Positions 55,044-64,000 of a DNA stretch of 64,000 nucleotides are shown piece by piece. Every line of letters starts with the position of its first letter. Position 1 is the stretch's first letter. The stretch is from Yoonia sp. (GTDB lineage Bacteria; Pseudomonadota; Alphaproteobacteria; Rhodobacterales; Rhodobacteraceae). The translations under genes were made by a program, and so were the position numbers. A model generated the notes under the pieces. The model had not been told where the DNA came from, did no database searches, and saw only the letters and a program-made list of their open reading frames with translations. The stretch covers positions 1 to 64,000 of the forward strand of contig NZ_JAGYJK010000010.1 of assembly GCF_018402175.1 (NCBI RefSeq). The letters are read 5' to 3'.

Positions 55044-57344
55044 ATGCAGGGATTTGGTGGGCGCAGATTGGCGCAGAGCGCAGCAACGGTACGGATGGTT
55101 GCGACGGTGACAGGTCTGGCGGTTCTGTCCGCCGGTGCTGCGGGTGCGCAGGACTTTGCGTTTAACGTCGTGACGATCGAAGGCAACCAGCGCGTGGCCG
55201 ATGGCACGATCCTGTCTTTTGCAGGGATCAGCGCCGGTGCGGCCCTGTCGGCGGCGGAATTGAATACAGCGGCGCAGCAGATACGCGATTCCGGCCTGTT
55301 CGAGACAGTTGACGTGGTGCCGCAGGGTGGCACCCTGTTGATCCGCGTTGTGGAATTTCCGACGATCAACCGCATCAGCATCGAAGGCAACACCCGCATC
55401 CGCGATGCGCAGCTTCTGCCGCTGCTGCAAAGCGAACCGCGCCGTGCCTTCAACCCCGTCCAGGCCGAAGCCGACACCAATGCGATCACGCAGGTCTATG
55501 CCAGCCAGGGCCGGATCAATGCCGTGGTCACCCCGCGCATCATCCGGCTGTCGGACAACCGCGTCGATCTGGTGTTCGAAGTCGCCGAATCCGGCGTGAC
55601 CGAGATCGAGCGTATTTCATTCCTTGGCAACCGCACCTATTCCGAAGGGCGTTTGCGCCGCGTGCTGGACACCAAACAGGCCGGTTTGCTGCGCGCCTTG
55701 GTGGCGCGCGATACATTCTCGCCCGACCGTGTGGCGCAGGACCGCCAGTTGTTGACGGATTTTTACATGTCGCGCGGCTATGCCGATTTCGAGGTGCTGA
55801 ATGTCGATGTTACGCTGACGCCGGAACGCGATGCCTATCTGGTGACTTATAATATCCGCGAAGGCCAAAGGTTCAATTTCGGCACTGTCACCGTCAGCAG
55901 CACGATCCCGGGCGTCGATCCTGCCGTGTTTCAGGACGCGATCCGCACGCGTGAAGGCGCGGTCTATTCACCGGTGACGATTGATACCGACATCACGCGG
56001 CTGGAACGGCTGGCGGTGCAGCGCAATGTCAATTTCGTCCGCGTCGAACCGCGCATCACCCGCAACGACCGCGCGCTGACGCTGGATCTGGACTATGTGC
56101 TGGTCGAAGGGCCGCGGGTTTTTGTCGAACGGATTGATATTCAGGGCAACAGCACCACGCTGGACCGCGTGATCCGCAATCAGGTCGGCGTGGTCGAAGG
56201 CGACCCGTTCAACCCCCGCGAAATCCGCGATTCCGCGCGCCGCATCCGCGCGCTGGGGTTCTTTGAAAACGCCACTGTCGATACACGGCAGGGGTCATCG
56301 GCCAATCAGGTGATCGTCGATGTCGGCGTCACCGAAGGGCCGACGGGCACGCTCAGCTTTGGTGCCAATTACAACACCGACACCGGCATTGGCTTGCTGG
56401 CCTCTTATGGGCAAAGCAATTTCCAAGGCCGTGGCCAGCAGCTTGATTTTGATCTCTCAACAGCCGAGACGAACCAGCGGCTCAGCTTTCGCTTTGCCGA
56501 ACCGCAGCTTTTGGGCCGCGATCTGCGCGGCGGGCTAGAGTTTTCCTATCGCCAGACCAACAACGAAAACGCCAGCTATGACACCCAGAATGGCCGGTTC
56601 AGCCCCTCGCTGGCCTTTCCGGTCAGCGACAACGGGCGTTTGTCGGTGTTCTATGCGTTCAACTATGCCGACCTGACCAATGTTGCCACGACCAGCAGCC
56701 AGATACTGCGCGACGAGGAAACAATCGGCGCGGTGTCGACCAATTCGCTGGGCTATGCCTATAGCTGGGATTCGCGGCGCGGGGGGATTGACCCAAATAC
56801 CGGTTACATCCTGCGGTTCGGGCAGGAATTCGGCTTTGGTGACGCCCAGTTCATCCAGACCACCGCTTTTGCGGGTGCCGAAACCAAGGTCTTGAACGAA
56901 GAACTGACCCTGCGCGCGACCGTCGAAGGCGGCTATCTGGATTACACAGATGGCCAAAGCCGCGTGACCGACCGGTTTTTCCTTGGCAGCCGCCTGATGC
57001 GGGGCTTTGATGCGGGCGGGATCGGCCCGCGCGCGCTGGACGGCGACGATGCCATCGGCGGTAATGCCTTTGCCGTGGCCCGGCTTGAGGCGGAGTTCCC
57101 CTTGGGTCTGCCCAGCGAATATGGCATCTCTGGTGGGCTGTTTTACGATTACGGGTCGGTCTGGGATTCAGGCTATGCCAGTCAGGTCGATTACGATGAC
57201 TTTACCGCGCGGTCGGTCATTGGGGCCGCAATTTTCTGGACCACGCCGATTGGGCCGTTGCGGTTCAACTTTACCGAACCGCTTGACGTGCAGGCTCGTG
57301 ACAAGACCCGCGTTTTCGACGTCACGATTTCGACCAATTTCTGA
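55044..57344 (+). CDS. bamA: Outer membrane assembly factor BamA
   Basis: About 766 residues: a signal peptide ending SAGAAGAQD, five POTRA domains and a C-terminal 16-strand barrel ending in ISTNF (aromatic final residue). The VTDRFFLGSRLMRGF block of the L6 loop is present (VRGF-like MRGF). ATG 55044 is preceded by AGGCGGA; an ATG at 55023 is an alternative. Inserts beta-barrel proteins in the outer membrane. Confidence 0.94.
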   Translation: MQGFGGRRLAQSAATVRMVATVTGLAVLSAGAAGAQDFAFNVVTIEGNQRVADGTILSFAGISAGAALSAAELNTAAQQIRDSGLFETVDVVPQGGTLLIRVVEFPTINRISIEGNTRIRDAQLLPLLQSEPRRAFNPVQAEADTNAITQVYASQGRINAVVTPRIIRLSDNRVDLVFEVAESGVTEIERISFLGNRTYSEGRLRRVLDTKQAGLLRALVARDTFSPDRVAQDRQLLTDFYMSRGYADFEVLNVDVTLTPERDAYLVTYNIREGQRFNFGTVTVSSTIPGVDPAVFQDAIRTREGAVYSPVTIDTDITRLERLAVQRNVNFVRVEPRITRNDRALTLDLDYVLVEGPRVFVERIDIQGNSTTLDRVIRNQVGVVEGDPFNPREIRDSARRIRALGFFENATVDTRQGSSANQVIVDVGVTEGPTGTLSFGANYNTDTGIGLLASYGQSNFQGRGQQLDFDLSTAETNQRLSFRFAEPQLLGRDLRGGLEFSYRQTNNENASYDTQNGRFSPSLAFPVSDNGRLSVFYAFNYADLTNVATTSSQILRDEETIGAVSTNSLGYAYSWDSRRGGIDPNTGYILRFGQEFGFGDAQFIQTTAFAGAETKVLNEELTLRATVEGGYLDYTDGQSRVTDRFFLGSRLMRGFDAGGIGPRALDGDDAIGGNAFAVARLEAEFPLGLPSEYGISGGLFYDYGSVWDSGYASQVDYDDFTARSVIGAAIFWTTPIGPLRFNFTEPLDVQARDKTRVFDVTISTNF

Positions 57345-57865
57345 TGCGCCTGTGGTCGGCGATTGCGGTCTGGCTGTCGCTGGCTTTGCCTTTGGCGGCG
57401 CAACAATCCGGGCCTCAGGTCCTGATTGTTGACAGCGATCGGTTGTTTCTTGAAACGCAATACGGGCGGCAGATTGCCAGCGATCTTGCCGCACGCACCG
57501 CTGCTGTGCAGGCTGAAAACGATGCCATCGTTGCCGCGCTGACCGAAGAAGAACGCAGCCTGACCCAGCGCCGGCCCAGCATGGACCCCGCCGCATTCCG
57601 GATCGAGGCCGCAGCCTTTGACGCCAAGGTCCAAGAGGTCCGGCGCGCCCGCGATGCCATGAACGGTGAACTGGCGGCCGAGGCTGCAAAGGCCCGCGCC
57701 ATGTTCGAAGAACGCGCGCAGGCCGTGATTGCCAATCTGATGCTGGAACGCGGTGCGACCTTGGTGATGGAACAGCGCAATGTGATCCTGTCGGTGCGTA
57801 CAGCCAATATCACAGATGAGGCAATCGCCCGCATTGATCAGGTGCTGGGGCAGGGCGCGCCCTAG
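57344..57865 (+). CDS. OmpH/Skp-family periplasmic chaperone
   Basis: 173 residues. A signal peptide ends near LPLAAQQ, followed by [10 protein letters not shown] and a long helical, charged middle region as in Skp. It shares one base with the bamA stop and probably escorts barrel proteins to BamA. Confidence 0.88.
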   Translation: MRLWSAIAVWLSLALPLAAQQSGPQVLIVDSDRLFLETQYGRQIASDLAARTAAVQAENDAIVAALTEEERSLTQRRPSMDPAAFRIEAAAFDAKVQEVRRARDAMNGELAAEAAKARAMFEERAQAVIANLMLERGATLVMEQRNVILSVRTANITDEAIARIDQVLGQGAP

Positions 57866-57944
57866 CCATGCTTGCCGTGCGCGCTGCCGCTTGCTAGGCA
57901 GGGCCAGCCCCGTTGTTCGGGACCCGCCAAGACAAGGAACCCAT

Positions 57945-58406
57945 ATGTCCGACCCCATCACCACCGCCGATATCCAGCTGATCCAGAAAATCCTGCCGCA
58001 CCGGTATCCGTTTTTGCTGGTGGACAAGGTCCACAGCATCGACGGCACCTCCTCGGCCGTGGGTATCAAGAATGTCACCATGAACGAACCGCATTTTCAG
58101 GGCCATTTTCCCGGCAACCCGATCATGCCCGGTGTCACCATCATCGAGGCGATGGCGCAGACATCCGCCGTGATGGTCGGCGCGTCGCTGGGGCTGATCA
58201 ACGGCGATCTTTTGGTCTATTTCATGGCCATTGATGGCTGCAAATTCCGCCGCAAGGTGGTGCCCGGCGATGTGCTGGAAATGCGGGTTGAAACCACGCG
58301 CGGCAAGCCCGGCGGCAAGGTCTGGCGCTTCAAGGGTGTGGCCACGGTCGATGGCGAACTGGCCGCCGAGGCGGAATTCACCGCGATGATGGACCTGCAA
58401 GGCTGA
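57945..58406 (+). CDS. fabZ: 3-hydroxyacyl-ACP dehydratase FabZ
   Basis: 153-residue hot-dog enzyme with [11 protein letters not shown], catalytic His in [15 protein letters not shown] and Glu in IIEAMAQT. Starts behind AAGGAA. In many bacteria lpxD lies just upstream; here the 79-base gap holds nothing. Stop overlaps lpxA (TGATG). Confidence 0.94.
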   Translation: MSDPITTADIQLIQKILPHRYPFLLVDKVHSIDGTSSAVGIKNVTMNEPHFQGHFPGNPIMPGVTIIEAMAQTSAVMVGASLGLINGDLLVYFMAIDGCKFRRKVVPGDVLEMRVETTRGKPGGKVWRFKGVATVDGELAAEAEFTAMMDLQG

Positions 58407-59188
58407 TGGCGGGCATTCACCCCAGCGCGGTTATTGCAGATGGTGCGCAGATCGGTGCCGATTGCAGTATCGGCCCGTTTTGCGTGATCGGTGCCGATGT
58501 GGTGCTGGGCGATGGCGTGACGCTCAAAAGTCATGTCGTTGTTGATGGCGACACGCAGATCGGCGCTGGCACCGTTGTTTTCCCGTTTTCGGTGATTGGC
58601 GAAATCCCGCAGGATCTGAAATTTGCGGGCGAAAAGACGCAATTGCGGATCGGCGCGCGCAACCGGATCCGCGAACATGTCACCATCAACACCGGCACCG
58701 CGCAGGGCGGCGGGATCACCCGCGTCGGCGATGACGGATTGTTCATGGCGGGTTGTCACATCGCGCATGACGCGCAGATCGGCAACCGTGTGATCATCGT
58801 CAACAGTTCCGCCGTGGCGGGCCATTGCGTGATCGAGGATGATGTGATCATCGGTGGTCTGTGCGGTGTGCATCAATGGGTGCGGATCGGGCAGGGCGCC
58901 ATTATCGGGGCGGTCACCATGGTCACCGCCGATGTCGTCCCGCATGGCTTGGTGCAGGGGCCGCGCGGGGTGCTGGACGGGCTGAACCTTGTCGGGCTGA
59001 AACGCAAGGGCGTGGACCGCGCCGATATCACCGCGCTGCGCGCTGCGTTCCAGATGCTCAAAGACGGCGAAGGCAATTTTCAGGACCGCGCGCGCAAGCT
59101 GGGCGATGAAAGCGACAGCCCCTATGTGCAGGATATGGTGCGCTTTATCCTTGGCCCGTCCGACCGCAATTTCCTGACGCCGGGCTGA
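58406..59188 (+). CDS. lpxA: UDP-GlcNAc acyltransferase LpxA
   Basis: 260-residue beta-helix acyltransferase, first step of lipid A synthesis. Hexapeptide repeats run through the first ~180 residues. Catalytic His is in FMAGCHIAHDAQIG. C-terminal helices follow. One-base overlaps on both sides. Confidence 0.94.
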   Translation: MAGIHPSAVIADGAQIGADCSIGPFCVIGADVVLGDGVTLKSHVVVDGDTQIGAGTVVFPFSVIGEIPQDLKFAGEKTQLRIGARNRIREHVTINTGTAQGGGITRVGDDGLFMAGCHIAHDAQIGNRVIIVNSSAVAGHCVIEDDVIIGGLCGVHQWVRIGQGAIIGAVTMVTADVVPHGLVQGPRGVLDGLNLVGLKRKGVDRADITALRAAFQMLKDGEGNFQDRARKLGDESDSPYVQDMVRFILGPSDRNFLTPG

Positions 59189-60066
59189 TGCTGGCGCTGA
59201 TCGCAGGCACCGGCGATCTGCCGCCCGCGCTGCTGGCGCGGTTGCCGGAACGGCCATTGGTTTGCGCCTTGCAGGGCTTTGCCCCGCAGATCACGCCCGA
59301 CATCACCTTTCGGCTCGAACATCTGGGGTCGTTTCTGGCCGATCTGGCCGCGCGCGGTGTCACGCGCATCTGCATGGCGGGGGCGGTCAGGCGGCCCGCG
59401 ATTGACCCTGCGCAGATAGATGCGGCGACCTTGCCATTGGTCGCAGGTCTGCAAGCCGCAATGGCCAAGGGCGATGATGGCACCCTGCGCGGCGTGATCG
59501 CGATTCTGGAAAATGCAGGCTTTGCTGTGGTTGCAGCACATGAACTGGCCCCTGATCTGCTGCCTGCAGCTGGCGTGCTGGCAGGCCGCCTGACGCCGCA
59601 ATTGCGGCTGGATGCGGTGTTGGGCGAACAAACCATCGCGGCGATGGGGGCTGCCGACACAGGACAAGCCTGCCTTGTGCGCCAAGGCCGCGTCATCGCG
59701 CGCGAGGATCAGGCCGGCACTGATGCGATGATCGCGCGCTTTGCCCCTGCGGATGATCCGCTGTGGGGCGGTGTCGATCTGGTGGGTGACCTGCTTGGCA
59801 CCGCCGCCGAATGGCTCAGCGGGGCGGACGGCGTGCCTGTCGATGCGCGCGGTGCGCTGCTGTTCAAGGCCCCCAAACCCGCGCAGGACCGCCGCGCCGA
59901 CCTGCCGGTGATCGGGCCGGAAACGGCGCGCGGGGCGGTCGCTGCTGGCCTGTCGGCCATCGTGGTCGAGGCGGGGGGCGTCATCGTGCTGGATGCGCCG
60001 CAGGTTATCGCCACGCTGGACCGCGCGGGGGCCTGTTTCTGGGTCCGCCCCAAAGGTGGCGCATGA
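59188..60066 (+). CDS. lpxI: UDP-2,3-diacylglucosamine diphosphatase LpxI
   Basis: 292-residue DUF1009 protein. LIAGTGDLP at the N-terminus, GAVRRPA, GREDQ-like REDQAGTD and the C-terminal block ending CFWVRPK identify LpxI, the alphaproteobacterial replacement for LpxH. Overlaps lpxB by four bases. Confidence 0.92.
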   Translation: MLALIAGTGDLPPALLARLPERPLVCALQGFAPQITPDITFRLEHLGSFLADLAARGVTRICMAGAVRRPAIDPAQIDAATLPLVAGLQAAMAKGDDGTLRGVIAILENAGFAVVAAHELAPDLLPAAGVLAGRLTPQLRLDAVLGEQTIAAMGAADTGQACLVRQGRVIAREDQAGTDAMIARFAPADDPLWGGVDLVGDLLGTAAEWLSGADGVPVDARGALLFKAPKPAQDRRADLPVIGPETARGAVAAGLSAIVVEAGGVIVLDAPQVIATLDRAGACFWVRPKGGA

Positions 60067-61214
60067 GAGTGTTCGTGATCGCAGGCGAGGCGTCGGGCGA
60101 CAAGCTGGGCGCGGCCTTGATGGCGGGGCTGCGCCAGCTGCGCCCTGACGTGACCTTTGACGGGGTTGGCGGGCCGCTGATGCAGGCCGCAGGGCTGGTC
60201 AGCCGCTTTCCCATGGATGAACTCAGTGTCATGGGGCTGGCGGAAATCCTGCCCAAATACCGCGCGCTGAAACGGCGCATCGCGCAGATGGCCGAGGCGG
60301 TTATCCAGACCCAGCCCGATGTGCTGATCACCATCGACAGCCCCGATTTCTGCCTGCGCGTGGCCAAACTGGTCAAGGCGCGCAGTGCCATCCGCACCGT
60401 GCATTATGTCGCCCCCACGGTCTGGGCATGGCGGCCCAAACGCGCGGCGCATATGGCGCATCATATCGATCATGTGCTGGCGCTATTCCCGTTTGAACCA
60501 CCTTTGATGCAGGCCGCGGGCATGGCCTGCGATTTTGTCGGCCATCCTGTGGTGACCGATCCGATTGCCAGCGCCGATGACGCCGCCGCCCTTGGCGATG
60601 GTACCGTCGTGCTGGTCCTACCCGGCAGCCGCAAAGGCGAGGTGAGCCGCCTTGCCCCTCGTTTCGGGCAGGCCGCGGCACGGATCGCGGCGCAGGTGCC
60701 GGATGCACGGTTTGTCATACCGACCACGGCCAATGTGCATGATCTGGTGCAGGCGCAGGTGGCGGGTTGGCCCGTGCCGGTCACCGTGTTGCCGCCTGCC
60801 AGCCCCGACAAACCCGCATGGTTCCGCCGTGCGGATGTGGCGCTGGCGGCATCCGGCACGGTGTCGCTGGAACTCGCGGCCAATGGCACGCCGATGGTGA
60901 TCGCCTATGATATGGCGTGGCTCAGCCGGATCATCATCAGCCGCATGTTGCTGGTCGATACCGTGACGCTGGTCAATCTGGTCAGTGACACGCGGGTGGT
61001 GCCGGAATTCATTGGCAAGGCCTGCCAGCCTGCGCCGATTGCCGATGCCGTGCTGGCGGTGCTGGCCAACCCGACCGCACAGCAGGCGGCGATGGATTTG
61101 ACCATGGACAGGCTGGGGCGCGGGGGGCAGCCGCCGGGGCTACGCGCGGCGCGCGCGGTGCTGGATCGCCTTGAGGGCGCGGCCATCATGCACGACCAGT
61201 CCGGTCGCCAGTAG
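60063..61214 (+). CDS. lpxB: Lipid-A-disaccharide synthase LpxB
   Basis: 383-residue GT19 glycosyltransferase. N-terminal IAGEASGD, APTVWAWRPKRA, LPGSRKGEV and SGTVSLELAANGTPMVIAY are diagnostic. Last gene of the operon. Its 3' end overlaps the convergent DMT transporter by 75 bases. Confidence 0.94.
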   Translation: MRVFVIAGEASGDKLGAALMAGLRQLRPDVTFDGVGGPLMQAAGLVSRFPMDELSVMGLAEILPKYRALKRRIAQMAEAVIQTQPDVLITIDSPDFCLRVAKLVKARSAIRTVHYVAPTVWAWRPKRAAHMAHHIDHVLALFPFEPPLMQAAGMACDFVGHPVVTDPIASADDAAALGDGTVVLVLPGSRKGEVSRLAPRFGQAAARIAAQVPDARFVIPTTANVHDLVQAQVAGWPVPVTVLPPASPDKPAWFRRADVALAASGTVSLELAANGTPMVIAYDMAWLSRIIISRMLLVDTVTLVNLVSDTRVVPEFIGKACQPAPIADAVLAVLANPTAQQAAMDLTMDRLGRGGQPPGLRAARAVLDRLEGAAIMHDQSGRQ

Positions 61215-62063
61215 CGCGAAACCGGCATAGGCGCGCAGCGGCAATGCCTCGCCCAGCACGACAGCGCCCAGGGTGATCGCCACGGGCGCGACCAGCAAGG
61301 TCACCAGCATCAGATTGCCGCTGCCCGCCGTGGCCAGCACGCGGTAATACAGCAGATAGGCCAGCGCCGTGGCCATCACCGCGTAATAGCCGATGGCGGC
61401 CCAGGTCTGCGGCTGCAAGGCCAGAGAGATCGGCCCTTCGATAGCCCAGGCCAGGGGCAGGGCAATCAGGCTGGACCCTGTCAACATGCCAGCGGCAGCG
61501 ACCTGCGGCGTCAGGCCCGCCAAATTCTTGCGCGCCCAGACCCCCGCAAAAGCATAGCCGATCGCCCCACCCAGCACCGCCAGCTGGCCCAAGGACCGCA
61601 GGTCGAACTGGGTCAGCGCCTGCAATCCGATGGCAGTGGCCACGCCCAGAAAGCCAAGGCCGACGCCGACAGCCTTGCGCAATGTCAGCCGTTCATCGGC
61701 CAGAAACAGCGCCGCCGTGATCGCGCCGAAAATCGCGGTGGATGCATTCATGATCGCGGTCAGGCCGGTTTCGATATGCAACTGCCCCCAGGCCATCAGG
61801 CTGAACGGGATCACATTGTTCAAAAGGCCCATGATCAGAAACGCGCCCCAGATCGCGGGGCGGCGCGGCAGGGGCAGGCGGCGGATCGCGACATAGCCCC
61901 ACAGGATCAGCATCGCCCAAAAGGTCCGGTGCGCAACCGATGTCAGCGGGCCGATTTCCGCGAGCGCGACATGCACCGACAGGAAGGACGCGCCCCAGAT
62001 CAGCGACAGGATCAAAAGATCAGCCCAGGTGCGGCCGGACATGGTTTTCTGGACAAGTATCAT
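61140..62063 (-). CDS. DMT-family (EamA) transporter
   Basis: About 307 residues with ten membrane helices in two EamA repeats. I start at ATG 62063; another ATG is seven codons in (62042). It exports an unknown metabolite. The last 25 codons are antisense to the end of lpxB. Both frames keep family-like sequence there, so the overlap looks genuine. Confidence 0.88.
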   Translation of the reverse strand: MILVQKTMSGRTWADLLILSLIWGASFLSVHVALAEIGPLTSVAHRTFWAMLILWGYVAIRRLPLPRRPAIWGAFLIMGLLNNVIPFSLMAWGQLHIETGLTAIMNASTAIFGAITAALFLADERLTLRKAVGVGLGFLGVATAIGLQALTQFDLRSLGQLAVLGGAIGYAFAGVWARKNLAGLTPQVAAAGMLTGSSLIALPLAWAIEGPISLALQPQTWAAIGYYAVMATALAYLLYYRVLATAGSGNLMLVTLLVAPVAITLGAVVLGEALPLRAYAGFALLATGLVVHDGRALKAIQHRARRA

Positions 62064-62111
62064 GGCGCCGGTTTGATCCTGTCCGCACCGCCAGCGCAAG
62101 CCGGATCATGC

Positions 62112-62150
62112 GCCAAAACAAAAGCCCCGCCGGTCAGGGCAGGGCTTTTG
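62112..62150 (-). terminator. Terminator after the FadL-type gene
   Basis: On the minus strand AAAAGCCC ... GGGCTTTT with an inner GC-rich stem, followed by TGTTTT. It lies about 20 bases beyond the porin stop. Confidence 0.75.
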
Positions 62151-62167
62151 CAGATCGTTTGGTTTGA

Positions 62168-63283
62168 TCAATAGGTATAGGCGACCTTGAACCCCACGGC
62201 GACCGCGCTGTTGTCGGTGAATGCGGCGCGGGCGGTGTTGCTGGTCTGTGCCGAGGCATCCCCCAGCCCGATATAGCGCACACCACCCGACAGGATGACG
62301 TTGTCCATCGTGTATTGCGCGCCCAGACCGACCGAGTAATTGCCGTTTGTTGGTGCCAGTGGCGAGACCAGATCTTCACCTTCGGGTTCATAGCCGACGC
62401 TGAACGATCCCGACCAGACATCGCTGAACCGGCGACCGACACCCAAGGTATAGCCGAAACCATCCTCGATATTGGTCAGGGACGCACCGCTGGTCGCGAC
62501 ACCAAAGTTTTGTGGTGTCACTTTGACCACACTATATTCAGCCCAGCGGATCGAGCCGAACAACAGCGTATCAGCCGCGATGCCGGTCTGGAAATCGAGG
62601 TTCACAGCCTGTGGCGTGGTGAGCTTTGTATCTGTTGTTGACCCAAGGTTGTCGGTCGTTCCGAATTCATGGTCAATCTCGGAGAAATACGTCAGCGCGA
62701 CGCGCAGGGCGATGTCGGGTATTTCATAGGCTGCCCCGACCGCGTAGCCATAGCCGGTATCACGGTCCAGCGTCACCGAATATCCGTTGATTCCTGTTGG
62801 CGGCGAATTCGCCCCATAGGCAAGACCACTCAAAGTGACCTTACCCTCGATCGATTGGGCGCGGATACCGCCATGAAAGCTGACGTTGTCGTTCATCTTG
62901 TAACGCAGCATGCCGGTAAAGGCGACGGAATCCAGCGTTGCCGTTGTGCCGCCCAGCGCCGTTGACTGCCCCGTCGGATAGGCCACATCCGCGCCATAAG
63001 GCTCGTCCACGATCAAGGCGAAGGACAGCTGGTCGTTTATGTTGGACTTATAGCCGAGCCCCAGAATGCTGTAATCTTTCGACACATTGCCGGTCTCTCT
63101 GGACCCGAAGGCAGCAGCATCCGTGCCGCTGACGCTGGGCATGACGCTGCCAAAGCTCAGTTCGGCGTAATTGCCATTTTGAAAAATCACCCCGATATTC
63201 TGTGCGGAACGGTCCAACCCAACCGCCTGCGCCATGGATGTCGTCAACAGCAACGCTGCGCCGACGGTAAGTGCCTGTTTCAT
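62168..63283 (-). CDS. OmpP1/FadL-family outer membrane protein
   Basis: 371 residues with a signal peptide (TVGAALLLTTSMAQA) and a barrel ending VGFKVAYTY with a C-terminal aromatic. The pattern of alternating strands and FADL-like GLDRSAQNIGVIFQNG N-terminus fit long-chain fatty acid or hydrophobic-compound porins, but it is somewhat short for the family (~420). It probably takes up hydrophobic nutrients. Confidence 0.85.
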   Translation of the reverse strand: MKQALTVGAALLLTTSMAQAVGLDRSAQNIGVIFQNGNYAELSFGSVMPSVSGTDAAAFGSRETGNVSKDYSILGLGYKSNINDQLSFALIVDEPYGADVAYPTGQSTALGGTTATLDSVAFTGMLRYKMNDNVSFHGGIRAQSIEGKVTLSGLAYGANSPPTGINGYSVTLDRDTGYGYAVGAAYEIPDIALRVALTYFSEIDHEFGTTDNLGSTTDTKLTTPQAVNLDFQTGIAADTLLFGSIRWAEYSVVKVTPQNFGVATSGASLTNIEDGFGYTLGVGRRFSDVWSGSFSVGYEPEGEDLVSPLAPTNGNYSVGLGAQYTMDNVILSGGVRYIGLGDASAQTSNTARAAFTDNSAVAVGFKVAYTY

Positions 63284-63437
63284 GGTGTCTCCCCCCTCAT
63301 GAACAATTCTTGTGCGAAAACTTTAGGGAGTGCCTCAAAGCTGCGCAATTTATGACGCTACGTCAACTTGAACGCATGTCGTAGCGTTACATATTTGTGA
63401 CTGCCAACGCTGTGGCGCGACGCGCGCATCAAGCGGA

Positions 63438-64000
63438 CTATTTCTGGGCGCCTGCGTGCCGGATATTGATGAAATTTCCCAGAAAAATCAACGCTGCACC
63501 GGCAAAGACCAGCAATTCCAGTGGTTCATCATATAGGATCATCCCCACGACCGCGATGGCGGGCAGGCGCACGAAATCCAGCGGCATGACGGTGCTGGCG
63601 GGGGCGATGCTCAACGCCTTGGTCAGGCAGAAATGCGCGACCAGCCCCGCGATGCTGATCACGACGACCCAAGGCAGGATCACCGCTGACGGCACAGCGA
63701 TGTCGCCGTCATAGCCCGCAGTGCCAAGCCCGAATACTGCCTGCGTGAGCGTCAGGAAAAACAGGATCGAGGTGATGCCTTCGGTCCGCGTCAGTTTGCG
63801 TGTGAAAATCGCGCTTAGCGCAAAGAACACCGCACATCCTGCCGCCGCCAGCAATCCGGGGCTCAGATTGCTTGGATCGGGGCGTGCCACGATCAGGATG
63901 CCGGCAAAACCGATCAGCGCCGCGATCAGCCCGATGCCGGTCAGCCGTTCCTGCAAGATCAGCGGCGACAACAGCAACACCCAGATCGGCGTGGTGAATT
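63438..64000 (-). CDS. DMT-family (EamA) transporter, cut by the window edge
   Basis: At least 187 C-terminal residues of a second EamA protein. The frame remains open to the end of the window, so the start lies beyond it. Hydrophobic helices alternate with short loops; LTKALSIAPASTVMPLDFVRLP is a typical second-repeat block. Confidence 0.85.
   Translation of the reverse strand, partial: FTTPIWVLLLSPLILQERLTGIGLIAALIGFAGILIVARPDPSNLSPGLLAAAGCAVFFALSAIFTRKLTRTEGITSILFFLTLTQAVFGLGTAGYDGDIAVPSAVILPWVVVISIAGLVAHFCLTKALSIAPASTVMPLDFVRLPAIAVVGMILYDEPLELLVFAGAALIFLGNFINIRHAGAQK

Overview
The window looks like a chromosomal stretch of a marine alphaproteobacterium of the Rhodobacterales (Roseobacter group). 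The evidence is a DMSP lyase DddP, an IalB-family protein, LpxI in place of LpxH, a DUF882 Tat protein, a dense rseP-bamA-lpx operon, and GC-rich coding with many ATGA/TGATG gene overlaps. No genus can be fixed from sequence alone.

Layout. 1-6.2 kb is a rearrangement-scarred accessory region. It holds an intact MmgE/PrpD gene and an intact dddP, set among remnants of IS66 and IS1380 transposases, an hsdM start behind a Phd antitoxin, the end of a GpA-type terminase, another transposase tail, and a groEL that has lost its first ~30 codons. 6.2-18.9 kb is a two-armed sugar locus. One arm (minus) is GH13 glucosidase, LacI regulator, a divergent PanB-like enzyme, a membrane desaturase and a Rieske ferredoxin. 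The other (plus) is a sugar ABC transporter, two SDRs, a GH31 glycosidase and a cytochrome P450. Two LacI-type operators lie between the arms. 19.0-23.1 kb is a second accessory patch: two truncated transposases, the C-terminal third of a YhaN-like ATPase, an XRE regulator behind a 26-bp palindrome, a 337-codon gene carrying an internal 383-bp inversion, and an alpha/beta hydrolase.

23.5-64 kb is mostly core genome: an Mrp/Mnh cation antiporter operon (A and B fused), a DUF882 protein, lpxD-ACP-KAS, IalB, a CBS-domain transporter, XerD, aroK-aroB, ssb, an oligopeptide-type ABC transporter with an AraC regulator, miaA, and the operon pyrH-frr-uppS-cdsA-dxr-rseP-bamA-ompH-fabZ-lpxA-lpxI-lpxB. 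After these come a DMT transporter, a FadL-type porin and a partial second DMT transporter. aroK and dxr each carry a single-base frameshift at a G/C run; both are normally essential, so sequence error is the first suspicion.

The most unusual item is the in-place inversion at 21628-22010. Turning that segment round restores an uninterrupted 337-aa frame that starts behind a good ribosome binding site and overlaps the next gene. The second is the sugar locus, which adds three unusual enzymes (P450, Rieske/desaturase pair, PanB-like) to an otherwise ordinary alpha-glucoside uptake system.
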